From positions 62,001 to 126,000 of the forward strand of contig NZ_JPWF01000006.1 in NCBI RefSeq assembly GCF_003326675.1: a stretch of DNA of 64,000 bases, in the 5' to 3' direction. Every line of letters starts with the position of its first letter. Positions within the stretch are counted from its first letter, which is position 1. Shown here piece after piece: positions 8,177 to 17,698 of this stretch. The notes below the pieces were generated by a model, which worked only from the letters and a program-made list of their open reading frames with translations, had not been told where the DNA came from and searched no databases. This DNA comes from Thalassospira profundimaris. GTDB taxonomy: Bacteria; Pseudomonadota; Alphaproteobacteria; Rhodospirillales; Thalassospiraceae. The translations under genes were made by a program, and so were the position numbers.

Positions 8177-9091
8177 ATGAATATCGATGAATTAGACCTT
8201 GATTATCGATTGTTGCGTCTGTTCCTGACCATCTATGACGAAGGATCGGTAACGGCTGCGGCACATCGCCTTGGTGTCGGTCAGCCCACCGTCAGCCACG
8301 GGCTTGACCGGTTGCGCCAAATTATCGGGGATCCGCTTTTTGTGCGCTCCGGGCGATCGGTTGCGCCAACCGCACATGCAGATGAAATCGTCCCGCAGAT
8401 ACGCGTGCTGTTACAGGGAATGCGTGATCTGACCAAGGTTGTGGCGTTTGACCCGGATGATCCGTCTCATAGCGCACATTTTACGATTGGTTGTAATGAC
8501 TACGAAGTCAGCGTCGTCTTGCCGGAATTGATGCAGCGATTGCAGTCATGCAAGGCGGATATTCGTCTCAAGGTTTTGTCGATCAGTGGCGAGGATCATT
8601 TTGTCGGTTTGCTCCGCAACGGCAAGATCGATCATGCCATCAGCATCCAGTCCGCAGGCAAGCACGCCGATATCGCAATGCAGGCTCTGTTTCGCGAACA
8701 GATGCGGTGCTTTTATGATCCGGGTTTTCATGATGCTGCGCCCGATAACCTCGATCGTTACTGTGCGGCGGATCATGCGCGTGTGATCATCGGGGCGAAC
8801 GACGTGTCGGCGATTGATGATTTGCTGCGCGCAGTTGGCCGCACCCGCCGTACAGCGTTGCAAGTTTCAACCTTTGCCAGCATTCCAAACCTGATCCGCG
8901 GAACCAGGGTCATCGCGACATTGCCGTCGCGATTATCGGAAAACATGATGGACGGCTTTGCGACCTGTGACTTTCCGCTGGAGTTTCCCGAATACGGCTT
9001 TGCCCAATACTGGCATGTTCGGAATGCCGCAAACGCAGCCCACAAATGGCTGCGCGCCGAGATTTTCAGGATTGCACGTGGTCTGGGTTAG
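8177..9091 (+). CDS. LysR-family transcriptional regulator
   Basis: 304-residue LysR-type regulator. The N-terminal winged helix-turn-helix covers residues about 8-65 ('GSVTAAAHRLGVGQPTVSHG'), joined by a linker helix to a two-lobed effector domain. The opening 'DLDYRLLRLFLTIYDEGSV' and the later profile resemble the NodD/NahR-like branch. It likely controls the divergent SDR gene and itself. The start lacks a clear ribosome binding site but is the only one that preserves the first helix. Effector unknown. Confidence 0.88.
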   Translation: MNIDELDLDYRLLRLFLTIYDEGSVTAAAHRLGVGQPTVSHGLDRLRQIIGDPLFVRSGRSVAPTAHADEIVPQIRVLLQGMRDLTKVVAFDPDDPSHSAHFTIGCNDYEVSVVLPELMQRLQSCKADIRLKVLSISGEDHFVGLLRNGKIDHAISIQSAGKHADIAMQALFREQMRCFYDPGFHDAAPDNLDRYCAADHARVIIGANDVSAIDDLLRAVGRTRRTALQVSTFASIPNLIRGTRVIATLPSRLSENMMDGFATCDFPLEFPEYGFAQYWHVRNAANAAHKWLRAEIFRIARGLG

Positions 9092-9146
9092 TGTTGTGAA
9101 CTACCGCCTCGCATAAAGGCGTTTGGAGCGAATTTCGCGTTACCGA

Positions 9147-10040
9147 TTACGCGTTCGGGGATCGCCACCATTCAATGCAACTTTCCAATGCCGTGATCAG
9201 ATCGTACTTCGGCTCAAATCCGATTGTATCATGAAGGATCGACGTATCGGCGACGAGGTAAGGGGGATCGTCAGGGCGATCCGGCAGGCTGCCCGCCGAT
9301 ACCTGTCCATGTCCGATCAATTGTTGCAAGGTATTTGCGACCGACAGCAGGGAATGCGCTTCGCCACTTGCAACATTGAGAATGCCATTGAATGTGCTTT
9401 CAAATACCGACGCAAAGGCGGTGCCAGCATCTTCAACATGCATGAAGTCTCGGACCTGTTTGCCGGAACTCATTTTTGCCGCATCCCCGGCAAGAAGGGC
9501 GTTGGTCACCGCCGGGACGAAACGTGCCGGATATTCACCCGGTCCGCATAGAAGGAACAGGCGTCCCCATGCAATTGAACTGCCCTGATCAAGCAGGTTC
9601 TGGCAGTGTCGGGCCAGTTTCAGTTTTTCCTGCCCATAAAGGGTGCCCGGAATACAAGCATCTGTTTCGCAGGTTTTCTTGGCGGTTTCCGATATGGTCC
9701 AGTCATATTCGGCACAGCTTCCGGCAAGAACGGCACGGGTTCCACCAATTTCGAGAAAACGATCAAGCAGATCAATGGAGGCGACACGCCAGTCGGCATT
9801 GTCCGGTGCGTTCCAGAAATAGCCATGCTTGGTTTGCCATGCCAGATGGATCAGACCATCGGGGCGCTCGTCCCGCATGATCCGGGATCGGAAACCCGGG
9901 TCAAGCAAGTCACCAACTTGGTGGCTTGATGATTGGGAACCGGATCGACCACAGGTCAGGACATCATGGCCGGATGCCCTTAATGCCCGGCAGGTATGAG
10001 ACCCGATAAGGCCGTTGGCGCCGGTTACAAGTATTTTCAT
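9147..10040 (-). CDS. NAD-dependent epimerase/dehydratase (sugar reductase)
   Basis: 297-residue extended SDR. It shows GxxGxxG in 'VTGANGLIGSH', a catalytic Ser in 'AGSCAEY' and the Tyr/Lys pair in 'YGQEK'. It is the last gene of the - strand sugar operon and its ATG overlaps the stop of the preceding epimerase gene by four bases, so translation is coupled. By position it probably reduces the 4-keto group of the methylated CDP-sugar intermediate, the final step to the mature nucleotide sugar. Epimerase activity at another carbon is the alternative. Confidence 0.85.
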   Translation of the reverse strand: MKILVTGANGLIGSHTCRALRASGHDVLTCGRSGSQSSSHQVGDLLDPGFRSRIMRDERPDGLIHLAWQTKHGYFWNAPDNADWRVASIDLLDRFLEIGGTRAVLAGSCAEYDWTISETAKKTCETDACIPGTLYGQEKLKLARHCQNLLDQGSSIAWGRLFLLCGPGEYPARFVPAVTNALLAGDAAKMSSGKQVRDFMHVEDAGTAFASVFESTFNGILNVASGEAHSLLSVANTLQQLIGHGQVSAGSLPDRPDDPPYLVADTSILHDTIGFEPKYDLITALESCIEWWRSPNA

Positions 10041-10573
10041 TCTTGGCGCTCGTAGTCGGGATAGTTCGCATCACGATCATTGATCAGGGATGGCGTGATC
10101 GGCCAGTCAATCGCGAATGCCGGATCATTCCAGCGAACACCGGCGGCAAGATTTGCCTCAAACGGGGCGCCCATCAGATACATCACCTCGGATTTGTCGT
10201 CGAGTGTGATGAAACCATGTGCGCAGCCTTCGGGGATGACGAAGGATTTGCGGTTTTTGGCAGAGAGTTCAGCACCGGTCCACTGGCAATAGGTGGGTGA
10301 TCCTGCGCGCAGGTCAATCACCACATCAAAAATCCGTCCGGCGATACAGCGGACAATTTTCGGATCCCCGACCGGGGCTGCCTGATAATGCATGCCCCGC
10401 AAGGTGCCTGCGTGATGATTGAAAGACAGGTTCGCCTGATGGACCGCGAAGTCATGACCATTGTCGCCAAGTTCATCAACACAGAATGACCGTGCAAAGA
10501 AACCACGGTTATCTTCGTGTGTTTCCAGTTCGATCAGGTCGACACCCGCGATATTTGTCTTTGTAAACTTCAT
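10037..10573 (-). CDS. dTDP-4-dehydrorhamnose 3,5-epimerase-family protein
   Basis: 178-residue cupin of the RmlC family. The conserved 'LRGMHYQ' carries the active-site His, and 'VVIDLRAGSPTY' and 'IPEGCAHGF' are family strands. In this operon the nucleotide is cytidine rather than thymidine, because rfbF and rfbG are present and no rmlA or rmlB is, so it should act on a CDP-4-keto-6-deoxyhexose, at C3, C5 or both. It overlaps both neighbours by four bases. Confidence 0.88.
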   Translation of the reverse strand: MKFTKTNIAGVDLIELETHEDNRGFFARSFCVDELGDNGHDFAVHQANLSFNHHAGTLRGMHYQAAPVGDPKIVRCIAGRIFDVVIDLRAGSPTYCQWTGAELSAKNRKSFVIPEGCAHGFITLDDKSEVMYLMGAPFEANLAAGVRWNDPAFAIDWPITPSLINDRDANYPDYERQE

Positions 10574-11802
10574 CCCAGAACAGTGACTTCCGGTACTGCG
10601 ACAAGGAACTGTCCGCCCCAGTCACGAACATAACCGACACTTTCCATGATCTCGTTCTGCAGGTTCCAGGGCAGGATCAGAACATAGTCCGGTTTGCGTT
10701 CCTTGAGCATATCAGGTGCATGAACCGGGATGCGGCTTCCGGGAAGGAGGGTGTTTTGCTTGTGCGGGTTGGCATCGACAACAAAATCAACCAAGTCTGT
10801 TCCAACAGCACAGTAATTCAAAAGGGTATTGCCCTTGGCTGCCGCACCGTAACCGGCAACGGTTTTGCCATCGGCTTTGGCCTTTTTCAGGAAGGCAAGC
10901 AGGCTGTCACGAATGGCTTGAACCTTGGTTTCAAATCCTTCATAGCAGGCGAGGGTGGCGATACCGGCATCGGCTTCCTTGGCGCGTAGCGCAATCAGGC
11001 GATCTGTTTCCGGACGGGTGCCGACCATTTTTTGAGCCCAGACACGCAGGCTTCCGCCATGGGTGGGCAGTTCTTCCACGTCAAAGACCTTAAGCCCGTT
11101 CGCAGCAAAGCATTTCTCGACCGCATAAAGCGACAGGTAGGAGAAATGTTCGTGATAGATCGTATCGAACTGGGTCTTGTCCAAAAGGTTCAACAGATGG
11201 GGGAACTCGAATGTTGAAACGCCATCGTCTTTGAGGATCGCGGCAAAGCCTGAGACAAAATCATTTATGTCAGGTACATGCGCAAGAACGTTGTTGGCCG
11301 CCGTCAGATCGGCATGACCATGTTCGGCAACAACACTTTCTGCTGTTTCCTTGCCAAAGAACGCCACCAGACTGCGAACACCTTTTTTCTCGGCTTCGGC
11401 GGCGACATTGGCCGCGGGCTCAACACCAAGAACGGGCACATTGTTGGCAACAAAATGCTGCAACAGATAACCGTCGTTGGAAGCCACTTCGACAACGAAT
11501 GACTTCTCGTTCAGGCCCAGCCGTTCGGTCGCATTCGCGCAATATTTGCGGGCATGTTCGACCCAGCTGCTCGAATAACTTGAGAAATAGGCATAGTGAC
11601 TAAAGATATCGGATGGCGGAACAACGTCATCAACCTGAACCAGAAAACAGTTGCCACATACACGGGCGTGCAGCGGATAAGTCGGGTCTGTATCGGTCTT
11701 GTGATCAAGCGGAACATAGGAGTTCGCAAGCGGGCTAAGGCCAAGATCAACAAGGGTATGTTCAAGGTCGGTGCCGCAAGCACGGCAAGTTGGCGTTGTC
11801 AT
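10570..11802 (-). CDS. SAM-dependent sugar C-methyltransferase
   Basis: 410-residue protein with the three-part build of nucleotide-sugar C-methyltransferases such as TylC3: an N-terminal zinc-binding region with C6, C9, C49 and C52, a central Rossmann SAM-binding domain ('VVEVASNDGYL' near residue 100), and a C-terminal domain with a second Rossmann-like motif ('VAGYGAAAKGNTLLNY'). These enzymes add a methyl group to C3 of a 4-keto sugar, giving a branched sugar. The gene overlaps its neighbours by four bases on both sides, so it is integral to the CDP-hexose pathway. Confidence 0.85.
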   Translation of the reverse strand: MTTPTCRACGTDLEHTLVDLGLSPLANSYVPLDHKTDTDPTYPLHARVCGNCFLVQVDDVVPPSDIFSHYAYFSSYSSSWVEHARKYCANATERLGLNEKSFVVEVASNDGYLLQHFVANNVPVLGVEPAANVAAEAEKKGVRSLVAFFGKETAESVVAEHGHADLTAANNVLAHVPDINDFVSGFAAILKDDGVSTFEFPHLLNLLDKTQFDTIYHEHFSYLSLYAVEKCFAANGLKVFDVEELPTHGGSLRVWAQKMVGTRPETDRLIALRAKEADAGIATLACYEGFETKVQAIRDSLLAFLKKAKADGKTVAGYGAAAKGNTLLNYCAVGTDLVDFVVDANPHKQNTLLPGSRIPVHAPDMLKERKPDYVLILPWNLQNEIMESVGYVRDWGGQFLVAVPEVTVLG

Positions 11803-12884
11803 TCTTTATCCATCATCGCTTCAAACGAAGAAATCTGCGTTTCGGTCAGGTCCCGCATGTTCTGTCCTGCCAGATGTGCCTTATGCCATTCGACAATCCA
11901 GTTCACACATTCGGGCAGTGTAAGGCGTGGTTGCCACGCCAGAGTAGTTGTTGCAAGGCTTGAGTCCAGCGCAAGGGTAAGAGCTTCCTTGCTGGCGGCC
12001 GATACGTCCTGTTGCGTGGTTCCGGCAATGCATCCCCAAGCATTCAGGACCAGATCGGTCACATGGGCAACGGTATGGGAATCTTTCGGGCCAAAGTTCA
12101 GTGCGGATACCGATGCCGTTTTCTCGACCACAGCCTGAAGATACATCAAATATCCGGCCACCGGTTCAATCACATGCTGCCAAGGGCGGGTGGTGCCGGG
12201 ATTGCGAAGTTCGACTGCCTTGTTGTTCGCGGCCGCCCGAATGATATCAGTCATCAGGCGATCTTCGGACCAGTCTCCGCCGCCAACGACGTTGCCGGCG
12301 CGGGCCGTGACAAGCGGGATACCCTTGGCGCGGAAATAGCTTTGTTCAAAGCTGCGCGCGACAATTTCCTGACAGCCCTTGGACGCGCTATAGGGGTCGC
12401 GTCCGCCCAATGCATCGCCCTCGCGGAAGATGATCTCGCCATGGGCCTGATCATAGCTGTCATTGTCATAGGCCTTGTCGCTGGTGACGACCAGAATGCC
12501 CTTGACGCTTTCACAGTCGCGCAGCGCATCAAGAAGATGTGCGGTGCCCATGATATTGGTTGCCATGGTCTCGACCGGTTCGCGGTAACCGCGACGCACC
12601 AGCGGCTGTGCCGCCATATGCAAAACCAGATCAGGCTGGACCTTTTGGACCATTTTCTGAATGTCTGCACGATCACGAAGATCGGCAATCATTTCCGAGG
12701 CATAATCAAGATCAAGCAGGTCATGCAGATTGGGATCGGTTTCCGGTGCCAGGGCGAAGCCGTGAACCTCTGCCCCCATCTTGATCAACCATGCTGCTGC
12801 CCAACTGCCTTTAAAGCCGGTGTGACCGGTCAGAAGGACCCGTTTGCCAGACCAGAAAGAACGAAGGTTTTCACTCGGACGCAT
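11799..12884 (-). CDS. rfbG: CDP-glucose 4,6-dehydratase
   Basis: 361-residue extended SDR that turns CDP-glucose into CDP-4-keto-6-deoxyglucose. It shows 'LLTGHTGFKGSW' for NAD binding, the Tyr/Lys pair in 'YSASKG' and the CDP-glucose dehydratase hallmark 'WSGKRVLLTGH' at the start. I chose ATG 12884, six bases after the rfbF stop; the frame extends to 12926 inside rfbF but the family starts here. It is the second enzyme of the operon. No CDP-4-keto-6-deoxyglucose-3-dehydrase (ddhC) follows, so the product is not a 3,6-dideoxyhexose. Confidence 0.93.
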   Translation of the reverse strand: MRPSENLRSFWSGKRVLLTGHTGFKGSWAAAWLIKMGAEVHGFALAPETDPNLHDLLDLDYASEMIADLRDRADIQKMVQKVQPDLVLHMAAQPLVRRGYREPVETMATNIMGTAHLLDALRDCESVKGILVVTSDKAYDNDSYDQAHGEIIFREGDALGGRDPYSASKGCQEIVARSFEQSYFRAKGIPLVTARAGNVVGGGDWSEDRLMTDIIRAAANNKAVELRNPGTTRPWQHVIEPVAGYLMYLQAVVEKTASVSALNFGPKDSHTVAHVTDLVLNAWGCIAGTTQQDVSAASKEALTLALDSSLATTTLAWQPRLTLPECVNWIVEWHKAHLAGQNMRDLTETQISSFEAMMDKE

Positions 12885-12889
12885 CGTTT

Positions 12890-13660
12890 TTACCAGACCT
12901 TCCAAGGGGCTTTTCCGCCTTCCCACAGGCCTTCAAGCATCTGCTTTTCGCGCAGCGTATCCATAGGTTGCCAGAAACCGTCATGGCGCCATGCCGACAG
13001 CTCGTTGCTTTCTGACAGGCTGCGCAGCGGTTCTGCTTCCCAGACGGTTTGATCATCCTTGATTTCGGAAAGGACGGATTTCTCGCACACAAAGAATCCG
13101 GCATTGATGCGCGCGCCGTCACCAAGCGGCTTCTCCTGAAACGCCGTTACCTTGTCGCCATCAAGAACAGTTGCGCCAAAACGGCCGGGCGGCGAGACAA
13201 CGGTCATGGTTGCCTTGCGGCCCTGCTTTTTGTGGAATTCGATGCTTGCCGTAATATCGACATCGCCAAGGCCGTCGCCATAGGTCAGGCAGAAAGGTTT
13301 GTCATCATCAAGATAATCACCAACCCGTTTGATACGGCCGCCAGTCATGCTGTTGGTGCCGGTATCGACAAGGGTGATCTTCCACGGCTCTGCATTGGCG
13401 TTGTGATATTGAAGCTGGTTGGATGCCATATCGATGGTGACATCGGCGTGATGCAGGAAGTAATTGGCAAAATATTCCTTGATCACATAGCCTTTGTAAC
13501 CAAGGCAGATGACAAATTCATTCACGCCGTGTGCAGAATAGATTTTCATCAGGTGCCACAGGATCGGTTTACCGCCGATTTCGACCATCGGCTTTGGTTT
13601 GACCGAGGTTTCTTCACTCAGTCGGCTGCCATAACCGCCAGCAAGAATTACTGCCTTCAT
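12890..13660 (-). CDS. rfbF: Glucose-1-phosphate cytidylyltransferase
   Basis: 256-residue nucleotidyltransferase that makes CDP-glucose from CTP and glucose-1-phosphate. The signature 'LAGGYGSRLSEETSVKPKPM' is at the N-terminus and the metal-binding Asp in 'LTYGDGLGDVD' near residue 130. It opens the sugar operon rfbF-rfbG-methyltransferase-epimerase-reductase, whose genes overlap or nearly touch. The 54 bp before the start hold no clear promoter; the glycosyltransferase gene upstream ends there, so transcription may come from it. Confidence 0.94.
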   Translation of the reverse strand: MKAVILAGGYGSRLSEETSVKPKPMVEIGGKPILWHLMKIYSAHGVNEFVICLGYKGYVIKEYFANYFLHHADVTIDMASNQLQYHNANAEPWKITLVDTGTNSMTGGRIKRVGDYLDDDKPFCLTYGDGLGDVDITASIEFHKKQGRKATMTVVSPPGRFGATVLDGDKVTAFQEKPLGDGARINAGFFVCEKSVLSEIKDDQTVWEAEPLRSLSESNELSAWRHDGFWQPMDTLREKQMLEGLWEGGKAPWKVW

Positions 13661-13714
13661 CAGACTAGATATCCATTCATCCAGATTTCACTGTCGGTCC
13701 GATGAACCGACATG

Positions 13715-14596
13715 TCAGCGCGGAAGTTTCGATGCCCTGACGCCAAGAACTGCTGCGAACGAACCGGCAGACCGCGCAAGATCGCGCCATCCTTTTGCCC
13801 GTTTCAGTGCAATCCCGTGTATCAGTGCTTTCGCGGCATAGCGCAACGCGTATTTGATGCCAAGACAGCTTCCGGCCAGACGACCTTTGTATTTGGTTTC
13901 AAAGTATATTCTGGACCATGCAATGTTCCAGAACTTTTCCCAGTAATATGCGCGGTTGGGGCGCACAGACCCGCCATTCAAATGCGTAACCACGGATGAC
14001 GCAACAAGCACCAGACCATGTCCGGCGCGGCGCAACCGCATACACATATCATCATCTTCGTAATAAAGATAAATTTCCGGGTCGTAGAAGCCGACGTCTT
14101 TCATGACATCCATGCGCACAAGATTGACCGCACCAGACAGGAATTCGACGCAAAGTGCACCTTCCGGGACGCAGTGATAGGCTTCCTTGCCGTATGAACG
14201 ACGTTTCCACAGCTCAACATCGTGGCTTGGCTCGATATCGCCGTTGCCATCCTTGTGAAGCGGGCCGAACATCGCGGCATCTGGATATTGATCTGCGGCA
14301 TTAACAAGGGCGTCAATCGCATCCTGCGTCATCAGAGAGTCCGGATTTGCAAGCAGGGCAAATTCGGTGGTGACTTCGGAAAGCCCCTGACTGGCGGCCG
14401 CACCATATCCCAGGCCAACAGCGTTACGGATAATTTTCGCATCGGGGCGCAGGGACGTTACGATATCAAGGGTATCGTCCTTGGACGCGTTATCAACGAT
14501 GATCAATGGCAGATCGGCCGGTAGCGATTTCAAAAGACCGCCGATAACCAGCCCACCATTATGGGTAATCGTGATTACAGTTGTTCTTGCCGCCAT
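13715..14596 (-). CDS. Family 2 glycosyltransferase (rhamnosyltransferase-like)
   Basis: 293-residue GT-A glycosyltransferase. Visible motifs are 'IVDNASKDDT' (nucleotide binding, about residue 33), 'LLANPDS' in place of the usual DxD, and 'YYEDDDMCMRLRRAG' with the acceptor-side catalytic acid. The profile resembles WbbL/RfbF-type rhamnosyltransferases. It has GGGA seven bases before the ATG and lies 54 bp upstream of rfbF on the same strand, so it probably transfers the sugar made by that operon onto a surface glycan. The C-terminus is amphipathic and may touch the membrane. Confidence 0.85.
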   Translation of the reverse strand: MAARTTVITITHNGGLVIGGLLKSLPADLPLIIVDNASKDDTLDIVTSLRPDAKIIRNAVGLGYGAAASQGLSEVTTEFALLANPDSLMTQDAIDALVNAADQYPDAAMFGPLHKDGNGDIEPSHDVELWKRRSYGKEAYHCVPEGALCVEFLSGAVNLVRMDVMKDVGFYDPEIYLYYEDDDMCMRLRRAGHGLVLVASSVVTHLNGGSVRPNRAYYWEKFWNIAWSRIYFETKYKGRLAGSCLGIKYALRYAAKALIHGIALKRAKGWRDLARSAGSFAAVLGVRASKLPR

Positions 14597-14670
14597 TCAA
14601 ATTTCCCGCAGAATTCATGCTGTCCCGTTGCCGGTGAACATATTCAATCCCGTCATAATGTCCAACGACA

Positions 14671-14699
14671 GTTTCGCCTTTTGTCAAAAAAGGCGAAAC
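14671..14699. terminator. Hairpin between the DUF1835 gene and the glycosyltransferase gene
   Basis: A perfect 12-bp inverted repeat (GTTTCGCCTTTT with its complement) around five bases. It carries its own T-rich arm, so it may act as a terminator for the - strand DUF1835 gene, although no long T tail follows. Confidence 0.6.
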
Positions 14700-14731
14700 C
14701 CGTCCAACAAAGATATTCGTTCGCGCATATT

Positions 14732-16018
14732 TCAGCGGGAATGTCTGCTTGTGCGCGGCGAAACTTCTATGCCACCAACCCATCGGTTGCCGGTGAAGTT
14801 ATCAAGGAAATTGCGGTTGCCTGCCAGTGTTTCCAAACCGGTTTCGGTCAGGGTGAATAAGCGGGTTGGCCAATCCTGTTCCTGATCGCCAGACAGGATG
14901 AATAACGGGGATTGGCATTCCATCATGGTCTGTATCTCGGACCAGAACATCAGATCGCCAAGATACGGAAGCGGATCGTAACTTCGCATCAAATGGCCAA
15001 AGATTTTTCCAACCGGAAGCGGGCCGTGATCGGCCGCGATTTGAAGGGCAAGTTTTTGGGTCAGGCCTAATCCAGATTTCTGGTCTGGCAATTCGGCGAT
15101 ATGGCGTTTAAGGGCCGGGATCAAATGGAGCAGGGCATTGGTATTTGATTGAACAAAGGCCTTAAGTGCATCGGGTGTGGTTGAACGAATGGCCTTCCAA
15201 GCCGTGCGGCCGGCTTCAAGCATGGCGTCAGATACAGAAACGCGGTGGTTTTCCCAACACCAGATCAGCAATTCGGGAGATAATTGCCCAAGCCCGATAA
15301 AGCGCGCAACCCCGGGAACCTCGCCAACCGAAATCAGTTCAATCCGCGTTGCCGGTTTGGTTACAGCGATGAAATCCATCAGAAATGCCAGAATAAGCTG
15401 ATCGTAACAGTCATGTTCGAACCACAAAACCACATGGTCATAATTGTCCAAGGTGGTCAGGGCACTATATTCCCGTTGGCTGCGGGCAAGGGCGTCTTTG
15501 GGGGTGATGTGATAGCTGCTGGCGATGAAATCGGCGCGGATCGCGACAAACTGATCCAGCGGCAAATCGGGTACTGGTCCCTGACAAAACGGATCGGCAA
15601 ATTCCAGAAAATCACCGGCAAAACCGGCAATGCCCAATCCGTTGCGAATATCGGACCCGCAGCGCAGATGCAGGGTGTTTGGGGTATCAAGTGCGGGCGG
15701 GGTTCCCGTGGCAATTTGACGGTTTTGTTCGGTGATGCGGTCGATATGGTTTTTCAGCTTTGGCCAACTGGCAAAGCCGTTTTCACGTGCAATGACAAGC
15801 TGCGCATCTGCAAGCTGAATGTTTCCGGCTTCGGCGGTGCTGATGCCATGTCCCGTATTTGCAAACCGTGTTTGCGCATCTGAGTTGCCCGAACGCAGGG
15901 CGCGCAAAAGCTCCTTGGCACGTTTGCGTTGCTGTTCAAGGTTTAACCGCCCGTCAAAGATCGGGCTTGTGGTGGATGGCTTGGAATTATCGGATTTCGA
16001 TGTGCGTGACGCAGACAT
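14732..16018 (-). CDS. DUF1835 domain-containing protein
   Basis: 428-residue cytosolic protein. An N-terminal helical part (residues about 20-95, 'LEQQRKRAKELLRAL' and 'ENGFASWPKLKNHID') resembles the short helical repeats found before DUF1835. The DUF1835 domain starts at 'LHLRCGSDIRNGL' and includes the conserved 'WFEHDCYDQL'. The family has no settled function; it often sits near RNA polymerase sigma-factor or stress genes. AGGGGA lies seven bases before the ATG. It is isolated, with a hairpin after it. Confidence 0.8.
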   Translation of the reverse strand: MSASRTSKSDNSKPSTTSPIFDGRLNLEQQRKRAKELLRALRSGNSDAQTRFANTGHGISTAEAGNIQLADAQLVIARENGFASWPKLKNHIDRITEQNRQIATGTPPALDTPNTLHLRCGSDIRNGLGIAGFAGDFLEFADPFCQGPVPDLPLDQFVAIRADFIASSYHITPKDALARSQREYSALTTLDNYDHVVLWFEHDCYDQLILAFLMDFIAVTKPATRIELISVGEVPGVARFIGLGQLSPELLIWCWENHRVSVSDAMLEAGRTAWKAIRSTTPDALKAFVQSNTNALLHLIPALKRHIAELPDQKSGLGLTQKLALQIAADHGPLPVGKIFGHLMRSYDPLPYLGDLMFWSEIQTMMECQSPLFILSGDQEQDWPTRLFTLTETGLETLAGNRNFLDNFTGNRWVGGIEVSPRTSRHSR

Positions 16019-16174
16019 ACGATTCCCCTGATCATAACGCCTGTGTCCGCCAAACAGGCAAGGAAACCGTGTGTTTCATATGCGATAAACCGGGCGCAGC
16101 CCTTTCCGCGGACGGGGTGCTTGGAAGCAACCCCAACATAGCGGCTTTCAACGCGAAAGCAAACCGTTCCGAAA

Positions 16175-17653
16175 TTACATCAGGCGGACTTCGCTTTCGC
16201 GGTTCATCAGTTTGGCTAGTTTGGACAGGCGCTGTTCGACGACTTCGCCATATAGCGTGGAAACCTTTTTCTCGAACTCGAGAACCAGTTTTTCGTCTTC
16301 AAGCACAAGTCGGGTTTGCTGCAATATCCCTTCGACCCCGCCCGAAAGCGTATGGCCAAGGCGAATGACGTGGCCAAAAAGCCGCCCAGTCAGCCGGGCA
16401 TCATCATCAAGGATACGGTCGCTTGCCTCGTCCCCCTTGAAGTTGCCGGTGTAACGCGATCCGATGGTATAGGCCAGAAACACCCGGTCATGATGGTTCA
16501 GATCAAGATAGGGATGGCGCAAAATCCGGTTATAGCTTTGGATGGCGCGGTAATCGGGATGTTCGTTCCAGCCGACATCACCGATAATGCACGCCGCCAG
16601 TCGCAACCGTTCAATATTGTCTGGCAGTTCCGAGAATATCGGCGCACACCAGCGTGCGACTTCTTCACCGTGCTGGTGGAAACGTTCACCGTCCTCGGCA
16701 AAGCTGAGACAGGCATCAAGTAACGGATCACGTTGGCGCAAATCTTCGGGCAGGACTTCATACATCCAGCCTTCGCGCAATCCATGCCCCGAGAACACAA
16801 CTTCCTTGGGACGCATGCGGGCCATCAACATATTCATAACAAGGGCCGCATGGGGCAGGCTGTCGATACGGCGTTTGGACACACCACCAATCTTTTCAAG
16901 CGATATGCGGCTTTGTTGTGAAATGATATGGGTTAGTTCATCCATTTCCGAGCGCGGCATCGCAAGATTATGCACAACCGAAATCGGATAGTTTTCCTGC
17001 GCAATGAACAGTTTGGCAATCGAACGCCATGAACCTCCAACTGCAAAAAGCTGTTGTCCGGCGGCTTCTGCAAGCCAGTCGACCTCATCAAGATATCGGG
17101 TGATCTCGGCCGTCAAACGGGCCCGGTCGGACCCGAAAACCGCCTGAAGGCGCATTGCACCCAGTGGCAGGCTGACGCGTTTTTTGATCTCGCCCTGATC
17201 AAGCAGGACAAGTTCAAGCGACCCGCCGCCGATATCGCCCATGATCCCCGACGCAAGGGGATCACCGGAAATGATACCAAGGGCCGACAGGCGGGCTTCT
17301 TCAAGGCCGTCAATGACCTTGACCGTCAAGCCGGTTTCCTTGGCGATGCGATCGCAAAACAGTTGGCCGTCGCTGGCCGCACGAACCGCGGCCGTTGCCA
17401 GCACATCAACATGGGTGACCTTCATGGCACGCAGAAGTGTGGCAAATCGCTGCATGGCGACCACGGCAAGCTCAACCCCCTCGGGGTTCAGCTTGCCGGT
17501 ATCTTCGGGATCGCGTCCCAGTCCGCACATGACTTTCTCGTTGAAAATCGGGACCGGGGCACGTGTCATGCCATCGAAAATCACTAGACGCACAGAGTTG
17601 GAGCCAACATCTATGATCGCGATGCGGTTGGAAGCCCGTTGGTCAGTTAGCAT
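16175..17653 (-). CDS. ppx: Exopolyphosphatase (Ppx/GppA family)
   Basis: 492-residue phosphatase of the sugar-kinase/actin-like fold. The phosphate-binding loops are visible as 'IIDVGSNSVRLVIFDG' near residue 14 and 'GDIGGGSLELVLLD' near 142. The C-terminal 190 residues are the HD-like helical domain of long Ppx proteins. It lies 45 bp downstream of ppk1 on the same strand, so synthesis and breakdown of polyphosphate are likely co-transcribed. GppA activity on pppGpp is possible in addition. Confidence 0.92.
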   Translation of the reverse strand: MLTDQRASNRIAIIDVGSNSVRLVIFDGMTRAPVPIFNEKVMCGLGRDPEDTGKLNPEGVELAVVAMQRFATLLRAMKVTHVDVLATAAVRAASDGQLFCDRIAKETGLTVKVIDGLEEARLSALGIISGDPLASGIMGDIGGGSLELVLLDQGEIKKRVSLPLGAMRLQAVFGSDRARLTAEITRYLDEVDWLAEAAGQQLFAVGGSWRSIAKLFIAQENYPISVVHNLAMPRSEMDELTHIISQQSRISLEKIGGVSKRRIDSLPHAALVMNMLMARMRPKEVVFSGHGLREGWMYEVLPEDLRQRDPLLDACLSFAEDGERFHQHGEEVARWCAPIFSELPDNIERLRLAACIIGDVGWNEHPDYRAIQSYNRILRHPYLDLNHHDRVFLAYTIGSRYTGNFKGDEASDRILDDDARLTGRLFGHVIRLGHTLSGGVEGILQQTRLVLEDEKLVLEFEKKVSTLYGEVVEQRLSKLAKLMNRESEVRLM

Positions 17654-17698
17654 ACTGTTGATGGCACCTGTTGGTCATTTGGCTGCATCTTGCAAAGC

